Source: Ottowia sp.
GTDB taxonomy: Bacteria; Pseudomonadota; Gammaproteobacteria; Burkholderiales; Burkholderiaceae_C
Reading direction: 5' to 3'
Length of the DNA: 64,000 bases
Assembly (NCBI RefSeq): GCF_016703145.1
Contig: NZ_JADJCO010000003.1
Coordinates: forward strand, 983,501 to 1,047,500
The translations under genes were made by a program, and so were the position numbers. The notes below the pieces were generated by a model. The model was not told the DNA's origin. It ran no database searches and saw nothing but the letters and a program-made list of their open reading frames with translations. Positions 27,372 to 36,369 of the stretch are shown one piece after another (the first letter of the stretch is position 1; the number at the start of each line of letters is the position of its first letter).

Positions 27372-30300
27372 ATGAATACCCACCCGCCCCGCCGCCCTCC
27401 GTGGCTACAGCCGTGCCCATTCGCCAGCGCTCGCCGCTGGCCGCGCAGATTCCTGGGCGTGGCCCTGCTGGCGTGGGCGGCAGCCTCGGCGCAAGCGGAA
27501 AGCTTCACGGTGACCAATACCGCTGCCATGGGGCCTGGCTCACTGCACCAAGCGGTGGCCGATGCATGGGCCCATGCCGATGCGCAAAGTACCATCACCT
27601 TCGACCAGCCGCTCGACGGCCAGACCATCACTCTCACCGCGTTCAGCAACGGTTTGGGCTGCGTGACCAGCAATGCCACCACCTGTAGCGATGGCGGCAC
27701 CCTGTCGCAGCAGTTCGGCCCCAGCGCCTTCTTCATCACCGGCGGCAAAACACTGACCATCGACGCCACGGTCGGCCTTACCCAGGGCGTGGTGCTGCAG
27801 CGCGACAGCAATGCGGCCAACTTCCGCCTGTTTGACGTGAACCGGGGTGCCAGCCTGACACTGCGCGGCCTGACCCTGAGCGGTGGCGTGGCCCGAGGCG
27901 GGGACAGCGACTTTGGCGGCGGCGCGCTGGGTGCGGGTGGTGCCATCTTCAACCGGGGCACGCTCACCGTGGAGCGCGGTACTTTCACCGGCAATACGGC
28001 GCTTGGCGGCTACGGCGGCAGTGCTGCCTTCCGCGTCCCTCGCCAGCCATACTCCCTCGGCGGGGGTGGCGGCGTGGGTGCTAGCGGTAGCCCCGGCAAT
28101 GGTGGTGGGCCGAATGGTGGCAACGGCGGGAGCAGCGGCAGCAACGGCTTCGGCGGTGGCTTCGGCGGTGGTGGCGGTCGCGGCATCGATAACGACCCAA
28201 ACTCCACTGTTGGCGGCCCCGGCGGCTTCGGCGGGGGCAGTGGTGGTGGTGCTGGCGGCGGTGCCGCCGCTGGTTTCGGTGGCGGTGGCGGTGGCTGTAG
28301 CGGTGGAGGTAACGGTGGCTGTAACAATGGTGGTTTCGGCGGCGGCAATGGCAACGCAGGCTCCCGCGGTGGCGACGGTGGTGGCGGCGGCGGCATGGGC
28401 GGCGCGCTGTTCAACGACGCCGGCACCGTCACCCTCAGCCAAGTCAGCTTTAGCGGCAACGATGCCCAGGGCGGCGATAGCTCCACTGGCTTCCCCGGCT
28501 CGGGGTATGGCGGCGCACTGTTCAACTACACGGGCCAGATGGCGCTGAACTTTGTCACCGTGGCGGGCAACACTGTAAAGGCGGGGGGCAGCCAGTATCG
28601 TCCAGCAGGCAGCGCCAACGGCACAGGCACAGGCATCTACAGCCTGGGCGATGGGCGCTGCAACGTTGGAGGCAATAGCTGCACAGGCACCAGCGCCACG
28701 CTTGAGCTGAACCACAGCATCGTGGATGCGGGCAGCGGCACCGGGGGTGCGCAGGCGCTGGTGATTCACAGCATCAACTCGGGCAGCAGCACCAGCAGCG
28801 GCGACACCAACCTGGTAGCCAGCCACAGCGGCTTTACGGGCGGCATTGTCAGCAGCACCGCCCCTAACCTTGCCAACCTGCCCACGGTGTTGCACGGCGG
28901 CATGGTCGATGTGAGGCTGCCGCAGACAGGCAGCCCGGCCATTGACGCAGGCGGCGCTTGCACCGGCACCGACCAGCGCGGCGTGGCCCGCCCCCAAGGC
29001 AACGCCTGCGACATTGGCGCGGTGGAGCTGCGACCGGGCAGTAGCTACACGCTGACCGCCTCAGTCACCGGCCCCGGCAGCGTGACCGCAACGCCTGCGT
29101 CGCCCTCGGGCGGCATCACGGCCTGCGGCGGCACGTGCAGTGCCACCTATGCGGGCGAAGCCACCACCTCGAACATCATCCTGACCGCCACGCCCGTCTC
29201 CGGCCAATCCTTACTCGCCTGGGGCGGCGATTGCAGCGGCACGGGTGTCTGCATCGTCAACATGGGCCAGCATCGCAACGTCACGGCCAGCTTCGGTTTT
29301 CTGGTGACCGTTCCCGTCACCCTTCAGGTGAACGACCCGGCGGGCGGCAGCGTGGCCCATTGCGCCACCAGCGCCGTGCAGGGCAGCACCTACACCTGCA
29401 CGCCCACGCTCAACGCCGGCTACAGCGTCAGCTTTACCGGTTGCACCAGCGTCAGCGGCAACACCTGCACCATGGCCAACGTGCAGACGGCGGCCACCAT
29501 CAGGGTGAATTACACGCTCCACACCCATCCGCTGAGCGCGAGCGTCACTGGCCTCGTCAACAATCAACTGGCCACGATCAAGAACAACGGCACCGCCATT
29601 GGGCAGCCCGTGGGCAATGGCCAGCCGGTCACCGGCAGCCTCATCGAAGGCAGCAACTACGCGCTGAGTGCCGAAGCGCCGCACCACAATTGCACAGCAA
29701 ATGGCACCGCCAGCGGCACCGTGAGTGCCTCCGTCACGGTCGCATTCACCTGCTCGCCCAAGGCCTACAGCATGAGCGGCAGCGTCACCGGCCTGGCGGG
29801 CTTCCTCGCACTCGTTCTGAACAACGAGTGGGCAATTGCATTCAGTGACGGCGACTTCTCTATCCCCAACGCGATGCCCTACGACCACCCCTATGCGCTG
29901 ACGATAGCCGGGGTGTCCGACGAGCAGTTCTGCACCATCTCGCCCAACGGCAGCGGCACCAGCGCCACGGAAGATGTGACCGACGTGCTGGTGACCTGCG
30001 CCGACAAGGGCACCCAGGCCATTACCTGCAATGCGCCCACCGGCAAGGTCTATGGCAATGCGAACTTTGACTACCCCACGCCCAGCATCACCACCGACCC
30101 ACTCGGCCAGACGCCAGGCACGCTCATGTTCTCGCTGGCTCCAGGATCCAACGCCTGCGCGCTGGATACCGACACCAGCAGCCAGCCGCCGGTATCCAGG
30201 CTGCGCATCACCAGCGCGGGCAGCTGCACCTATCTCGTGAATGCGAGCGCCACCGACACGCTGAATGAGGCCGCGCAAACCTGCACCATCGCGGTTGCCA

Positions 30301-31667
30301 AGGCCACGCCGGTCATCACGCTGACGGGCGACACCGGCAACCTCGTCATAGAGCAAACGCGCACGTTGGCCGCCAGCTTCACCAGCCAGCCCGTGCCAGC
30401 GGGCGCCATCATCGGCTTTGGCAGCGGCAACGCGGCGGTCTGCACCGTTGATTCCAGTGGCGTGGTCATGGCCGTGGCACCGGGCACCTGCACCATCGCT
30501 GCGGCTTGGAATGGCAACGCCAACTTCAACGCTGCCAGCAACACCCCGCTGAGCTTTGAAGTGGTGCTGGGCGCAACCCCGGTGCTGACCTGGCACAACC
30601 CCGCACCCACCACGCTCACCGTGGACGACACATCGGACCAACCCGCCAACAGCAGCGTGCCGGGCGGCACCATCCGCTACGACAGCAGCACCCCCCGTAT
30701 CTGCACCGTGGATGTGGCAAACGGCACCGTCGCCGCACTGACCCGGGGCGACTGCACCATTACCGCCAGCCAGGCAGCGCACAGCCCGCACCCGGCAGCC
30801 CTCGCCATTTCGCGCACCTTCAGCATCGTGGGCATCGCCCAAACGCTGACCTTTGATGCGCAGCAACCCGCCACCCGGCGCACCGTGCCGGGCGACACTT
30901 TCGCCATCAGCCCCGAGGCCAGCAGCAGCCACGCCGACCCGGCGCGGCCCATTGCCTACACCTCGCTGCCGGATGGCGTGTGCAGCGTGAGCGGCACCAC
31001 CGTGACCGTGCTGCAACTGGGCCCCTGCACCATCGCCGCCAACCAGCCGGGCGATGAGCGCCACGAAGATGCCGCGCAAGTCACGCAATCGGTGCTGCTC
31101 ACGAGGCAGGACACGTTCAGCGGCACCACCGTGCCCGCCAGCGGCACGGGCGGCCCCGGCACGGCCAGTTTCACCGGCGGCGGCGACGCGTGCAGCTTTG
31201 ACCCCACGCCTGGCGCCACCGCCTTCGTGCCCGCGCCCGCCACACTGCCGCGGGGCAGGGCGTTGCCGCAAGGCCTGTTCCAGTTCAAGCTGCTGGGCTG
31301 CGAGGAGGGCAGCACCGTGACAATGGAAGTGACCTGGCCCGAGCCGTTGTCAACCGCTGCGGGCGACTACTTGAAACACGGCTTCGCCAGCCCAGCCGAA
31401 CGCGACAGCGACACGCGCAGCTACTTCGCGCCCAATGGCCTCGTCGTCAGCGGCCACACCGCCACCTTCAGCGTGACCGATGGCGGGCTGGGCGATGACG
31501 ACTGGACGCAGGACGGCACGATCGCCGACCCCAGCGGCCCGCTGCAAGCGGCTGCGGTGGCGCCAGTGCCCGTGCCCGTGCCGGGCCTGGGCCCTTGGGC
31601 ACTGGCGTTGCTGACGCTGCTGGCTGCCGCGCTGGGCTTGTGCCGGGGGCGGAAAATCATGCGTTGA
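27372..31667 (+). CDS. Giant exported beta-helix/Ig-repeat protein with IPTL-type C-terminal sorting segment
   Basis: 1431 residues. A long signal peptide (to about 42) precedes a right-handed beta-helix of the choice-of-anchor-Q type (about 45-555: GSLHQAVADAW at the start, GNACDIGAVELRPG at the end). It is interrupted by a glycine-rich loop (about 226-346) made almost only of GGxGG runs. Then come bacterial-repeat modules with paired cysteines (about 557-900), Ig-like CTVD repeats (about 960-1260) and a choice-of-anchor-U domain (about 1262-1395: YFAPNGLVVSG, DDDWTQDG). It ends in a PGLGPWALALLTLLAAALG helix and a basic tail, an IPTL-CTERM-like sorting signal. Likely an anchored surface adhesin. 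It is flanked by REP-like repeats and a decayed transposase. Confidence 0.85.
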   Translation: MNTHPPRRPPWLQPCPFASARRWPRRFLGVALLAWAAASAQAESFTVTNTAAMGPGSLHQAVADAWAHADAQSTITFDQPLDGQTITLTAFSNGLGCVTSNATTCSDGGTLSQQFGPSAFFITGGKTLTIDATVGLTQGVVLQRDSNAANFRLFDVNRGASLTLRGLTLSGGVARGGDSDFGGGALGAGGAIFNRGTLTVERGTFTGNTALGGYGGSAAFRVPRQPYSLGGGGGVGASGSPGNGGGPNGGNGGSSGSNGFGGGFGGGGGRGIDNDPNSTVGGPGGFGGGSGGGAGGGAAAGFGGGGGGCSGGGNGGCNNGGFGGGNGNAGSRGGDGGGGGGMGGALFNDAGTVTLSQVSFSGNDAQGGDSSTGFPGSGYGGALFNYTGQMALNFVTVAGNTVKAGGSQYRPAGSANGTGTGIYSLGDGRCNVGGNSCTGTSATLELNHSIVDAGSGTGGAQALVIHSINSGSSTSSGDTNLVASHSGFTGGIVSSTAPNLANLPTVLHGGMVDVRLPQTGSPAIDAGGACTGTDQRGVARPQGNACDIGAVELRPGSSYTLTASVTGPGSVTATPASPSGGITACGGTCSATYAGEATTSNIILTATPVSGQSLLAWGGDCSGTGVCIVNMGQHRNVTASFGFLVTVPVTLQVNDPAGGSVAHCATSAVQGSTYTCTPTLNAGYSVSFTGCTSVSGNTCTMANVQTAATIRVNYTLHTHPLSASVTGLVNNQLATIKNNGTAIGQPVGNGQPVTGSLIEGSNYALSAEAPHHNCTANGTASGTVSASVTVAFTCSPKAYSMSGSVTGLAGFLALVLNNEWAIAFSDGDFSIPNAMPYDHPYALTIAGVSDEQFCTISPNGSGTSATEDVTDVLVTCADKGTQAITCNAPTGKVYGNANFDYPTPSITTDPLGQTPGTLMFSLAPGSNACALDTDTSSQPPVSRLRITSAGSCTYLVNASATDTLNEAAQTCTIAVAKATPVITLTGDTGNLVIEQTRTLAASFTSQPVPAGAIIGFGSGNAAVCTVDSSGVVMAVAPGTCTIAAAWNGNANFNAASNTPLSFEVVLGATPVLTWHNPAPTTLTVDDTSDQPANSSVPGGTIRYDSSTPRICTVDVANGTVAALTRGDCTITASQAAHSPHPAALAISRTFSIVGIAQTLTFDAQQPATRRTVPGDTFAISPEASSSHADPARPIAYTSLPDGVCSVSGTTVTVLQLGPCTIAANQPGDERHEDAAQVTQSVLLTRQDTFSGTTVPASGTGGPGTASFTGGGDACSFDPTPGATAFVPAPATLPRGRALPQGLFQFKLLGCEEGSTVTMEVTWPEPLSTAAGDYLKHGFASPAERDSDTRSYFAPNGLVVSGHTATFSVTDGGLGDDDWTQDGTIADPSGPLQAAAVAPVPVPVPGLGPWALALLTLLAAALGLCRGRKIMR

Positions 31668-31729
31668 GCCGCACGCTGACGGCATGGCTCGCAGCCAGGT
31701 CCGCGCTTGATCAGCCCACGACTTGAGGA

Positions 31730-31765
31730 GCCGCGAACAGCCTTCGCGGCCAAAGCCGCTCCTAC
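31730..31765 (+). repeat. REP-like palindrome downstream of the giant surface protein gene
   Basis: GCCGCGAA followed after five bases by TTCGCGGCCAAAGCCGC and CTCCTAC. It repeats 27193-27243 almost exactly over the palindrome, in the same orientation. The pair brackets the 4.3-kb gene. Confidence 0.65.
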
Positions 31766-31782
31766 AAAGCGCTTATCTGAGC

Positions 31783-31840
31783 AGCATTGGGGCTAGCCCG
31801 CATCCAATATGCGCCAATAGCTATTGAATCGGTAGCATCT
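31783..31840 (-). repeat. Dispersed 3' element (minus orientation)
   Basis: On the minus strand GCTACCGATTCAATAGC, TATTGGCGCATATTGG, ATGCGGGCTAGCC. It starts about 12 bases after the stop of the lrp-like gene at 31852. Confidence 0.7.
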
Positions 31841-31851
31841 GATGTGTGGAT

Positions 31852-32331
31852 TCAAGGCCGCGCCAGCGGCACCTGCGTGTCGAACTTGGCCCGCCGCGTC
31901 GAGAAGAACACCCGCACGTTGCGCACGTTGGCGTCCTGCGTGAACAGGCGCTCGGAGAGCAGCAGGTAGTCGGGCATGTCGCGCACGCGCAGCACCAGCA
32001 CGAAGTCCGGCCCCGGCGCCACGCGGTAGCACTGGCGCACCGCCTCATCCCGCACCGCGCGGCGCTCAAAGGCGTCCAGGTGCTCGGCGCCCTGGCGGTC
32101 CAGCGAAACCTCGGCGATGGCCGTGAGGCCGTGGCCCTGCGCGGCGGCCACGCGGTCTTCGTGAAGCAGCGCCACCTGGCCGGCGATCAGCCCCGCCTCG
32201 TGCAGGCGCCGCACGCGCCGCAACGCCGTGGGCGGCGAGACGGCGGCGCGCTCGGCCAGCGCCTGGTTGCTCTGTCCGGCGTCGGTCTGCAGCGCGGCCA
32301 GCAGGGACCAATCGATGTTATCCAGTTCCAT
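31852..32331 (-). CDS. Lrp/AsnC-family transcriptional regulator
   Basis: A 159-residue regulator: an N-terminal helix-turn-helix (LDNIDWSLLAALQTDAGQSNQALAERAAVSPPTALRRVRRL, about 3-45) and a C-terminal RAM ligand-binding domain (about 70-150). It is divergent from glmS across an AT-rich gap of 134 bases, so it may regulate itself and possibly glmS. The amino-acid effector is unknown. Confidence 0.9.
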   Translation of the reverse strand: MELDNIDWSLLAALQTDAGQSNQALAERAAVSPPTALRRVRRLHEAGLIAGQVALLHEDRVAAAQGHGLTAIAEVSLDRQGAEHLDAFERRAVRDEAVRQCYRVAPGPDFVLVLRVRDMPDYLLLSERLFTQDANVRNVRVFFSTRRAKFDTQVPLARP

Positions 32332-32465
32332 GATGGATCATATTTTGACTGAATATTTCTTCTACATGCAAGTGCGAACATTTATTCCTTATTTAATTTA
32401 ACAATGACGATTAATTTCTTTCCGACTCTCCTAGGATGGCCATCTTCGATCAGGAGGGCCATCCC
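32332..32465. promoter_or_regulatory. AT-rich divergent promoter region, lrp-like/glmS
   Basis: A stretch with runs such as TTTATTCCTTATTTAATTTAAC that stands out against the GC-rich surroundings, as expected for paired promoters bound by an Lrp-type protein. No glmS ribozyme-like structure is recognisable, and none would be expected in a Gram-negative. Confidence 0.45.
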
Positions 32466-34346
32466 ATGTGCGGCATCGTCGGCGCCGTTTCCACGCGCAA
32501 CATCGTTCCCATCCTCGTGCAGGGCCTTCAGCGGCTCGAATACCGCGGCTACGACTCCTGCGGCGTGGCCGCGCACACGGCCAGCGGGCTGCGCCGCGTG
32601 CGCGGCATCGCGCGCGTGGCCGACCTGGCCGAGCAGTGCCAGCGCGAGCACCTGCAAGGGCTGACCGGCATCGCCCACACGCGCTGGGCCACGCACGGCG
32701 CGCCGGCGGTGGACAACGCGCACCCGCACGTCAGCCCCGGTCCCGCCGCGCAGGACGCCGGCGAGCGCCCGGCCCGCGTCGTCCTGGTGCACAACGGCAT
32801 CATCGAGAACCACGACGAGCTGCGCGCCGAGCTGCCCGCCAAGGGCTACGTGTTCAGCAGCCAGACCGACACCGAGGTCATCGTCCACCTCATCGACAGC
32901 CTGTACGACGGCGACCTGATGGCCGCCGTGCAGGCCGCGGCGGGGCGCCTGCGCGGCAGCTACGCCATCGCCGTGCTGCACCGCGACGAGCCGCAGCGCC
33001 TGGTGGGCGCGCGCCAGGGCTCGCCGCTGGTGCTGGGCCTGGGCGCCGACGGCAAGGAGCACTTCCTGGCCAGCGACGCCATGGCCCTGGCCGGCGTGAC
33101 CGACCAGATCGTCTACCTGGAAGAGGGCGATGTGGTCGACGTGCAGTTGGGCAAGCACTGGGTGGTCGGGCGCGATGGCCGCCGCGCCGCGCGCCCGGTC
33201 AAGACCGTGCAGGCCATGAGCGGCGCCGCCGAGCTGGGGCCGTACCGCCACTACATGCAAAAGGAGATCTTCGAGCAGCCGCGCGCCATCGCCGACACGC
33301 TGGAAGGCGTGGGCGCCGTGGTGCCCGAGCTGTTCGAGGCCGCCGCCAACCACGCGCCGGGCGAGGGCGCCCACGCCACCTTCCAGCGCGTGCGCCAGGT
33401 GCTCATCCTGGCCTGCGGCACCAGCTACTACGCCGGCTGCGTGGCCAAGTACTGGCTGGAGGGCATCGCCGGCATCCCGTGCCAGGTCGAGTTCGCCAGC
33501 GAATACCGCTACCGCGACTCGGTGCCTGACCCTGACACCTTGGTCGTCGCCATCTCCCAGTCCGGCGAAACCGCCGACACCCTGGCCGCGCTGCGCCATG
33601 CGCAGGCGCAGGGCATGCGGCACACGCTCACCGTGTGCAACGTGGCCACCAGCGCCATGGTGCGTGAATGCCGGCTGGCGTACCTGACGCGCGCCGGCGT
33701 CGAGATCGGCGTGGCCAGCACCAAGGCCTTCACCACCCAGTTGGCGGGCCTGTTCCTGCTGGCGCTGGCGCTGGCCAGGACGCGCGGGCGGCTCACCGAC
33801 GAGCAGGAAGCCGCGCACCTGAAGGCCATGCGCCACCTGCCCGCCGCCCTGCAGGCCGTGCTGGCGCTGGAGCCGCAGATCATCGGCTGGGCCGAGCAGT
33901 TCGCCGCCAAGGAGAACGCGCTGTTCTTGGGCCGGGGCCTGCACTACCCCATCGCGCTGGAAGGCGCGCTCAAGCTCAAGGAGATCACCTACATCCACGC
34001 CGAGGCCTACGCCGCCGGCGAGCTCAAGCACGGCCCGCTGGCGCTGGTGACCAGCAGCATGCCGGTGGTCATCGTCGCGCCCAACGACGCGCTGCTGGAA
34101 AAGCTCAAGAGCAACATGCAGGAAGTGCGCGCGCGCGGCGGCGTGCTCTACGCCCTGGCCGACGCCGACACCCGGATCGACAGCGGTGACGGCCTGCACG
34201 TCATCCGCATGCCCGGGCACTACGGCCTTTTGTCACCCATCCTGCACGTGGTGCCGCTGCAGCTGCTGGCCTACCACACCGCCATCGCGCGCGGCACCGA
34301 CGTGGACAAGCCCCGGAATCTCGCCAAGAGCGTGACGGTGGAGTAA
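32466..34346 (+). CDS. glmS: Glutamine-fructose-6-phosphate aminotransferase (isomerising)
   Basis: A 626-residue enzyme making glucosamine-6-phosphate, the first step to UDP-GlcNAc for peptidoglycan and LPS. The mature protein begins at Cys2 (MCGIVGAV), the glutaminase nucleophile; HTRWATHGAP and HNGIIENHDELR complete the Ntn-hydrolase domain. Two SIS sugar isomerase domains follow (CGTSYYAG at about 318; SQSGETADTLAAL; ASTKAFTTQLAGL), and it ends in the conserved DVDKPRNLAKSVTVE. The ATG at 32466 is dictated by the catalytic cysteine. Confidence 0.97.
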   Translation: MCGIVGAVSTRNIVPILVQGLQRLEYRGYDSCGVAAHTASGLRRVRGIARVADLAEQCQREHLQGLTGIAHTRWATHGAPAVDNAHPHVSPGPAAQDAGERPARVVLVHNGIIENHDELRAELPAKGYVFSSQTDTEVIVHLIDSLYDGDLMAAVQAAAGRLRGSYAIAVLHRDEPQRLVGARQGSPLVLGLGADGKEHFLASDAMALAGVTDQIVYLEEGDVVDVQLGKHWVVGRDGRRAARPVKTVQAMSGAAELGPYRHYMQKEIFEQPRAIADTLEGVGAVVPELFEAAANHAPGEGAHATFQRVRQVLILACGTSYYAGCVAKYWLEGIAGIPCQVEFASEYRYRDSVPDPDTLVVAISQSGETADTLAALRHAQAQGMRHTLTVCNVATSAMVRECRLAYLTRAGVEIGVASTKAFTTQLAGLFLLALALARTRGRLTDEQEAAHLKAMRHLPAALQAVLALEPQIIGWAEQFAAKENALFLGRGLHYPIALEGALKLKEITYIHAEAYAAGELKHGPLALVTSSMPVVIVAPNDALLEKLKSNMQEVRARGGVLYALADADTRIDSGDGLHVIRMPGHYGLLSPILHVVPLQLLAYHTAIARGTDVDKPRNLAKSVTVE

Positions 34347-34368
34347 GGCGACGGCGCCGGGACGGGTG

Positions 34369-34716
34369 TCAGCCCCTGGCCTTGGCGCCCGGCTTTTGCG
34401 CCATGCCCAGCACGGACCGCGCCAGCGCCTTGCCGTCGTCCGTGGCGCCGCGGTAGGTGTCGAGCAGGGCGGCTTCGTCGGCGGTCAGCTCGCGGATGGC
34501 CTCGATGGCGCGCCGGCCCGTCAGCAGGTAAATCATGTCGAACCCCCACTCCGGCGCCTGCGCCATGAACGCGGCGCTGGGGTACTGCTCGCCCCGCTCC
34601 CAGGCGCCGATGGTGTTGCGCGACTTGCCCAACCGCGCCGCCAGCGTGTCCTGGGTGAGTCCGAGCGCCTCGCGCTGCTCGCGCAGCCGCTTGCCGATAC
34701 TTGCTTTATTTGGCAT
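34369..34716 (-). CDS. XRE-family helix-turn-helix regulator
   Basis: About 115 residues. The Cro/CI-type helix-turn-helix covers about 5-55 (IGKRLREQREALGLTQDTLAARLGKSRNTIGAWERGEQYPS), followed by a short C-terminal helical region like those of small phage-type regulators. I chose the ATG at 34716; an upstream in-frame start at 34737 would place coding sequence over a perfect palindrome (34728-34749) that is probably the operator. It is divergent from a small ribbon-helix-helix gene. Confidence 0.8.
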   Translation of the reverse strand: MPNKASIGKRLREQREALGLTQDTLAARLGKSRNTIGAWERGEQYPSAAFMAQAPEWGFDMIYLLTGRRAIEAIRELTADEAALLDTYRGATDDGKALARSVLGMAQKPGAKARG

Positions 34717-34727
34717 GTTAAAGTTGG

Positions 34728-34749
34728 TATGCACCATATATCGTGCATA
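34728..34749. promoter_or_regulatory. Palindromic operator between the XRE and RHH genes
   Basis: TATGCAC-N8-GTGCATA, a perfect seven-base inverted repeat centred about 24 bases upstream of the XRE start and 52 bases upstream of the RHH start. The position and symmetry fit an autoregulatory XRE site that could control both directions. Confidence 0.6.
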
Positions 34750-34789
34750 TCGACCTTATCAATCTATAGCTAAAGGTAGACAAGTCTAT

Positions 34790-34999
34790 ATGGCAAAGAC
34801 GAATCATGAGGCCGCCGGGACGCCTGCCGCGAAGGGCCGCTTGATCCCGTTCCGCGTCCCGGCGGACGAGCATGCGCAGATCGCCGAACTGGCCGAGGCG
34901 GAGGGCCGCAGCATGGCGAACTTCGTGCGCTACATGTACCGGCGCGGGCTGGAGGACTACCTGCAGCAGCGGCGGCAGCAAGGCAAGGCGTCGGCCTGA
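34790..34999 (+). CDS. Small ribbon-helix-helix-like DNA-binding protein
   Basis: A 69-residue basic protein. After a short polar leader, residues about 18-60 (LIPFRVPADEHAQIAELAEAEGRSMANFVRYMYRRGLEDYL) have the beta-helix-helix pattern of Arc/MetJ-type repressors. An AAAGGTAGACAAG stretch provides a ribosome site before the ATG at 34790. It is divergent from the XRE gene. The pair could be two regulators left from a mobile element, or the antitoxin part of a module; no toxin is evident. Confidence 0.65.
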   Translation: MAKTNHEAAGTPAAKGRLIPFRVPADEHAQIAELAEAEGRSMANFVRYMYRRGLEDYLQQRRQQGKASA

Positions 35000-35084
35000 C
35001 GGCCTGCTGTCCACCAGGGGCCGGCGGGGCGGCGCGGCCTTGGCACAATGCGCGGTTTTCGTCCCACGACAACCGAGGAGCCCC

Positions 35085-36263
35085 ATGTCCCAGTCCCCGT
35101 TCCACGAACTCCATGCCGCGATGCAATCGCGGGTCGACCGGGGCTTTCTGCCCGGCGTCTCCACCGTGCTGCTGCGCGGGCGCGAGGTGGTGGACCGCTT
35201 CGTGTGCGGGCAGGCCGACATGGAGGCCGGCGTGCCGCTGCGCGACGACCACATCTTCCGGGTCTTCTCCAATACCAAGCTGCTGACCTCATGCGCGGTG
35301 CTGCTGCTGATGGAGGACGGCAAGTTGCGCATGGACGACCCCATCGAGCGCTACATCCCCGAACTCGGCAACCGCCAGGTGCTGCGCCTCGGCGCCACGC
35401 GCATCGACGACGTGGAGCCGGCCCGGCGCTCGATCACGGTCCTGCACCTGATGACGCATACCTCGGGCTTGGGCTACGGCGCCTTCGATCCCGGCACGCT
35501 GTTGTTCAATGCCTACACCCAGGCCGGCGTGCACAACCCGCTGCTGTCGCAGGCGCAGTTCATCCAGGCCCTGGCGCCGCTGCCGCTCAACTTCCACCCC
35601 GGCGAGCAGTGGGAGTATTCGCTGGCCACCGACGTGCTGGGCCGGCTGGTGGAGGTGGTGTCGGGCCAGAGCCTGGGCGAGTTCTTCCAGCAGCGCATCT
35701 GCGGCCCGCTGGGCATGGTGGACACGGACTTCTGGGTGCCCGAGGCCAAGCGCGGCCGGCTCGCCGCGCTGTACGGCGGCGTGGACTTCATGGACCCGAC
35801 CAAGCCCGGCCTGAACCGCATGGACGCGGCCCCATTCCCTGGCGCCTACACCAGCCCGAAGCTGCGCCAGACCGGCGGTGGCGGGCTGGTCTCGACGCTG
35901 GGCGACACGGTGCGCCTGATCCAGTCGCTGATGCCCGGCGGCCCCACGCTGCTCAAACCCGAGACGCTGGCGCTGATGGGCCGCGACCACATCGCGCCGG
36001 GGCTGTGCGTGAAGTTTCCGAACATGCCCGTCAACCCCGGCCGCGTGTTCGGCCTGGGCTCGTCGGTGCTGACCACGCCTGGCCGTTTCGACCCGCCCCA
36101 TGCCACCGACGAGGTGAGCTGGGGCGGCCTGGCCGGCACGATCTGGTGGATCCATCCGCGCCTGAACATCGCCGGCGTGCTGATGACCCAGCGCTACTTC
36201 GGCTTCGGCAACCCCTATTGCTTCGAGTTCAAGGCCCTGGCGTACAAGGGCTTGGGGTATTGA
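35085..36263 (+). CDS. Serine hydrolase, class C beta-lactamase/esterase EstB type
   Basis: A 392-residue enzyme of the beta-lactamase superfamily. The SxxK motif is Ser62-Asn-Thr-Lys65 (FRVFSNTKLLTSC), the Tyr of YxN/YxL is Tyr178 (EQWEYSLATD), and WGGLAGT near 345 takes the place of the KTG box. No signal peptide is present, and its preference is probably carboxylic esters rather than beta-lactams. RBS GAGGAG precedes the ATG. A dispersed 3' element begins two bases after the stop. Confidence 0.87.
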   Translation: MSQSPFHELHAAMQSRVDRGFLPGVSTVLLRGREVVDRFVCGQADMEAGVPLRDDHIFRVFSNTKLLTSCAVLLLMEDGKLRMDDPIERYIPELGNRQVLRLGATRIDDVEPARRSITVLHLMTHTSGLGYGAFDPGTLLFNAYTQAGVHNPLLSQAQFIQALAPLPLNFHPGEQWEYSLATDVLGRLVEVVSGQSLGEFFQQRICGPLGMVDTDFWVPEAKRGRLAALYGGVDFMDPTKPGLNRMDAAPFPGAYTSPKLRQTGGGGLVSTLGDTVRLIQSLMPGGPTLLKPETLALMGRDHIAPGLCVKFPNMPVNPGRVFGLGSSVLTTPGRFDPPHATDEVSWGGLAGTIWWIHPRLNIAGVLMTQRYFGFGNPYCFEFKALAYKGLGY

Positions 36264-36265
36264 TT

Positions 36266-36327
36266 AATGCTATTTAATTGGTAGCTTTCGACGAAGTAAC
36301 AGCGCGGGCTGGAGGCTGATTTGACCA
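36266..36327 (+). repeat. Dispersed 3' element (plus orientation)
   Basis: GCTATTTAATTGGTAGC followed by TTCGACGAAGTAACAGCGCGGGCT and GGAGGCTGATTTGACC, placed directly after the TGA of the serine hydrolase gene. Confidence 0.75.
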
Positions 36328-36369
36328 AGCATCGGTGGCTGGCCCGGTCTCCACGGCAGCGCCGCCCCG

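Noticed and set aside
28010..28525. Proline-rich antisense protein in the surface-protein gene
   Set aside because: It is the mirror of the GGxGG codons of the Gly-rich loop and has no independent start signals.
32332..32465. glmS ribozyme
   Set aside because: The gap is short and AT-rich with no ribozyme core, and the element is known from Gram-positives.
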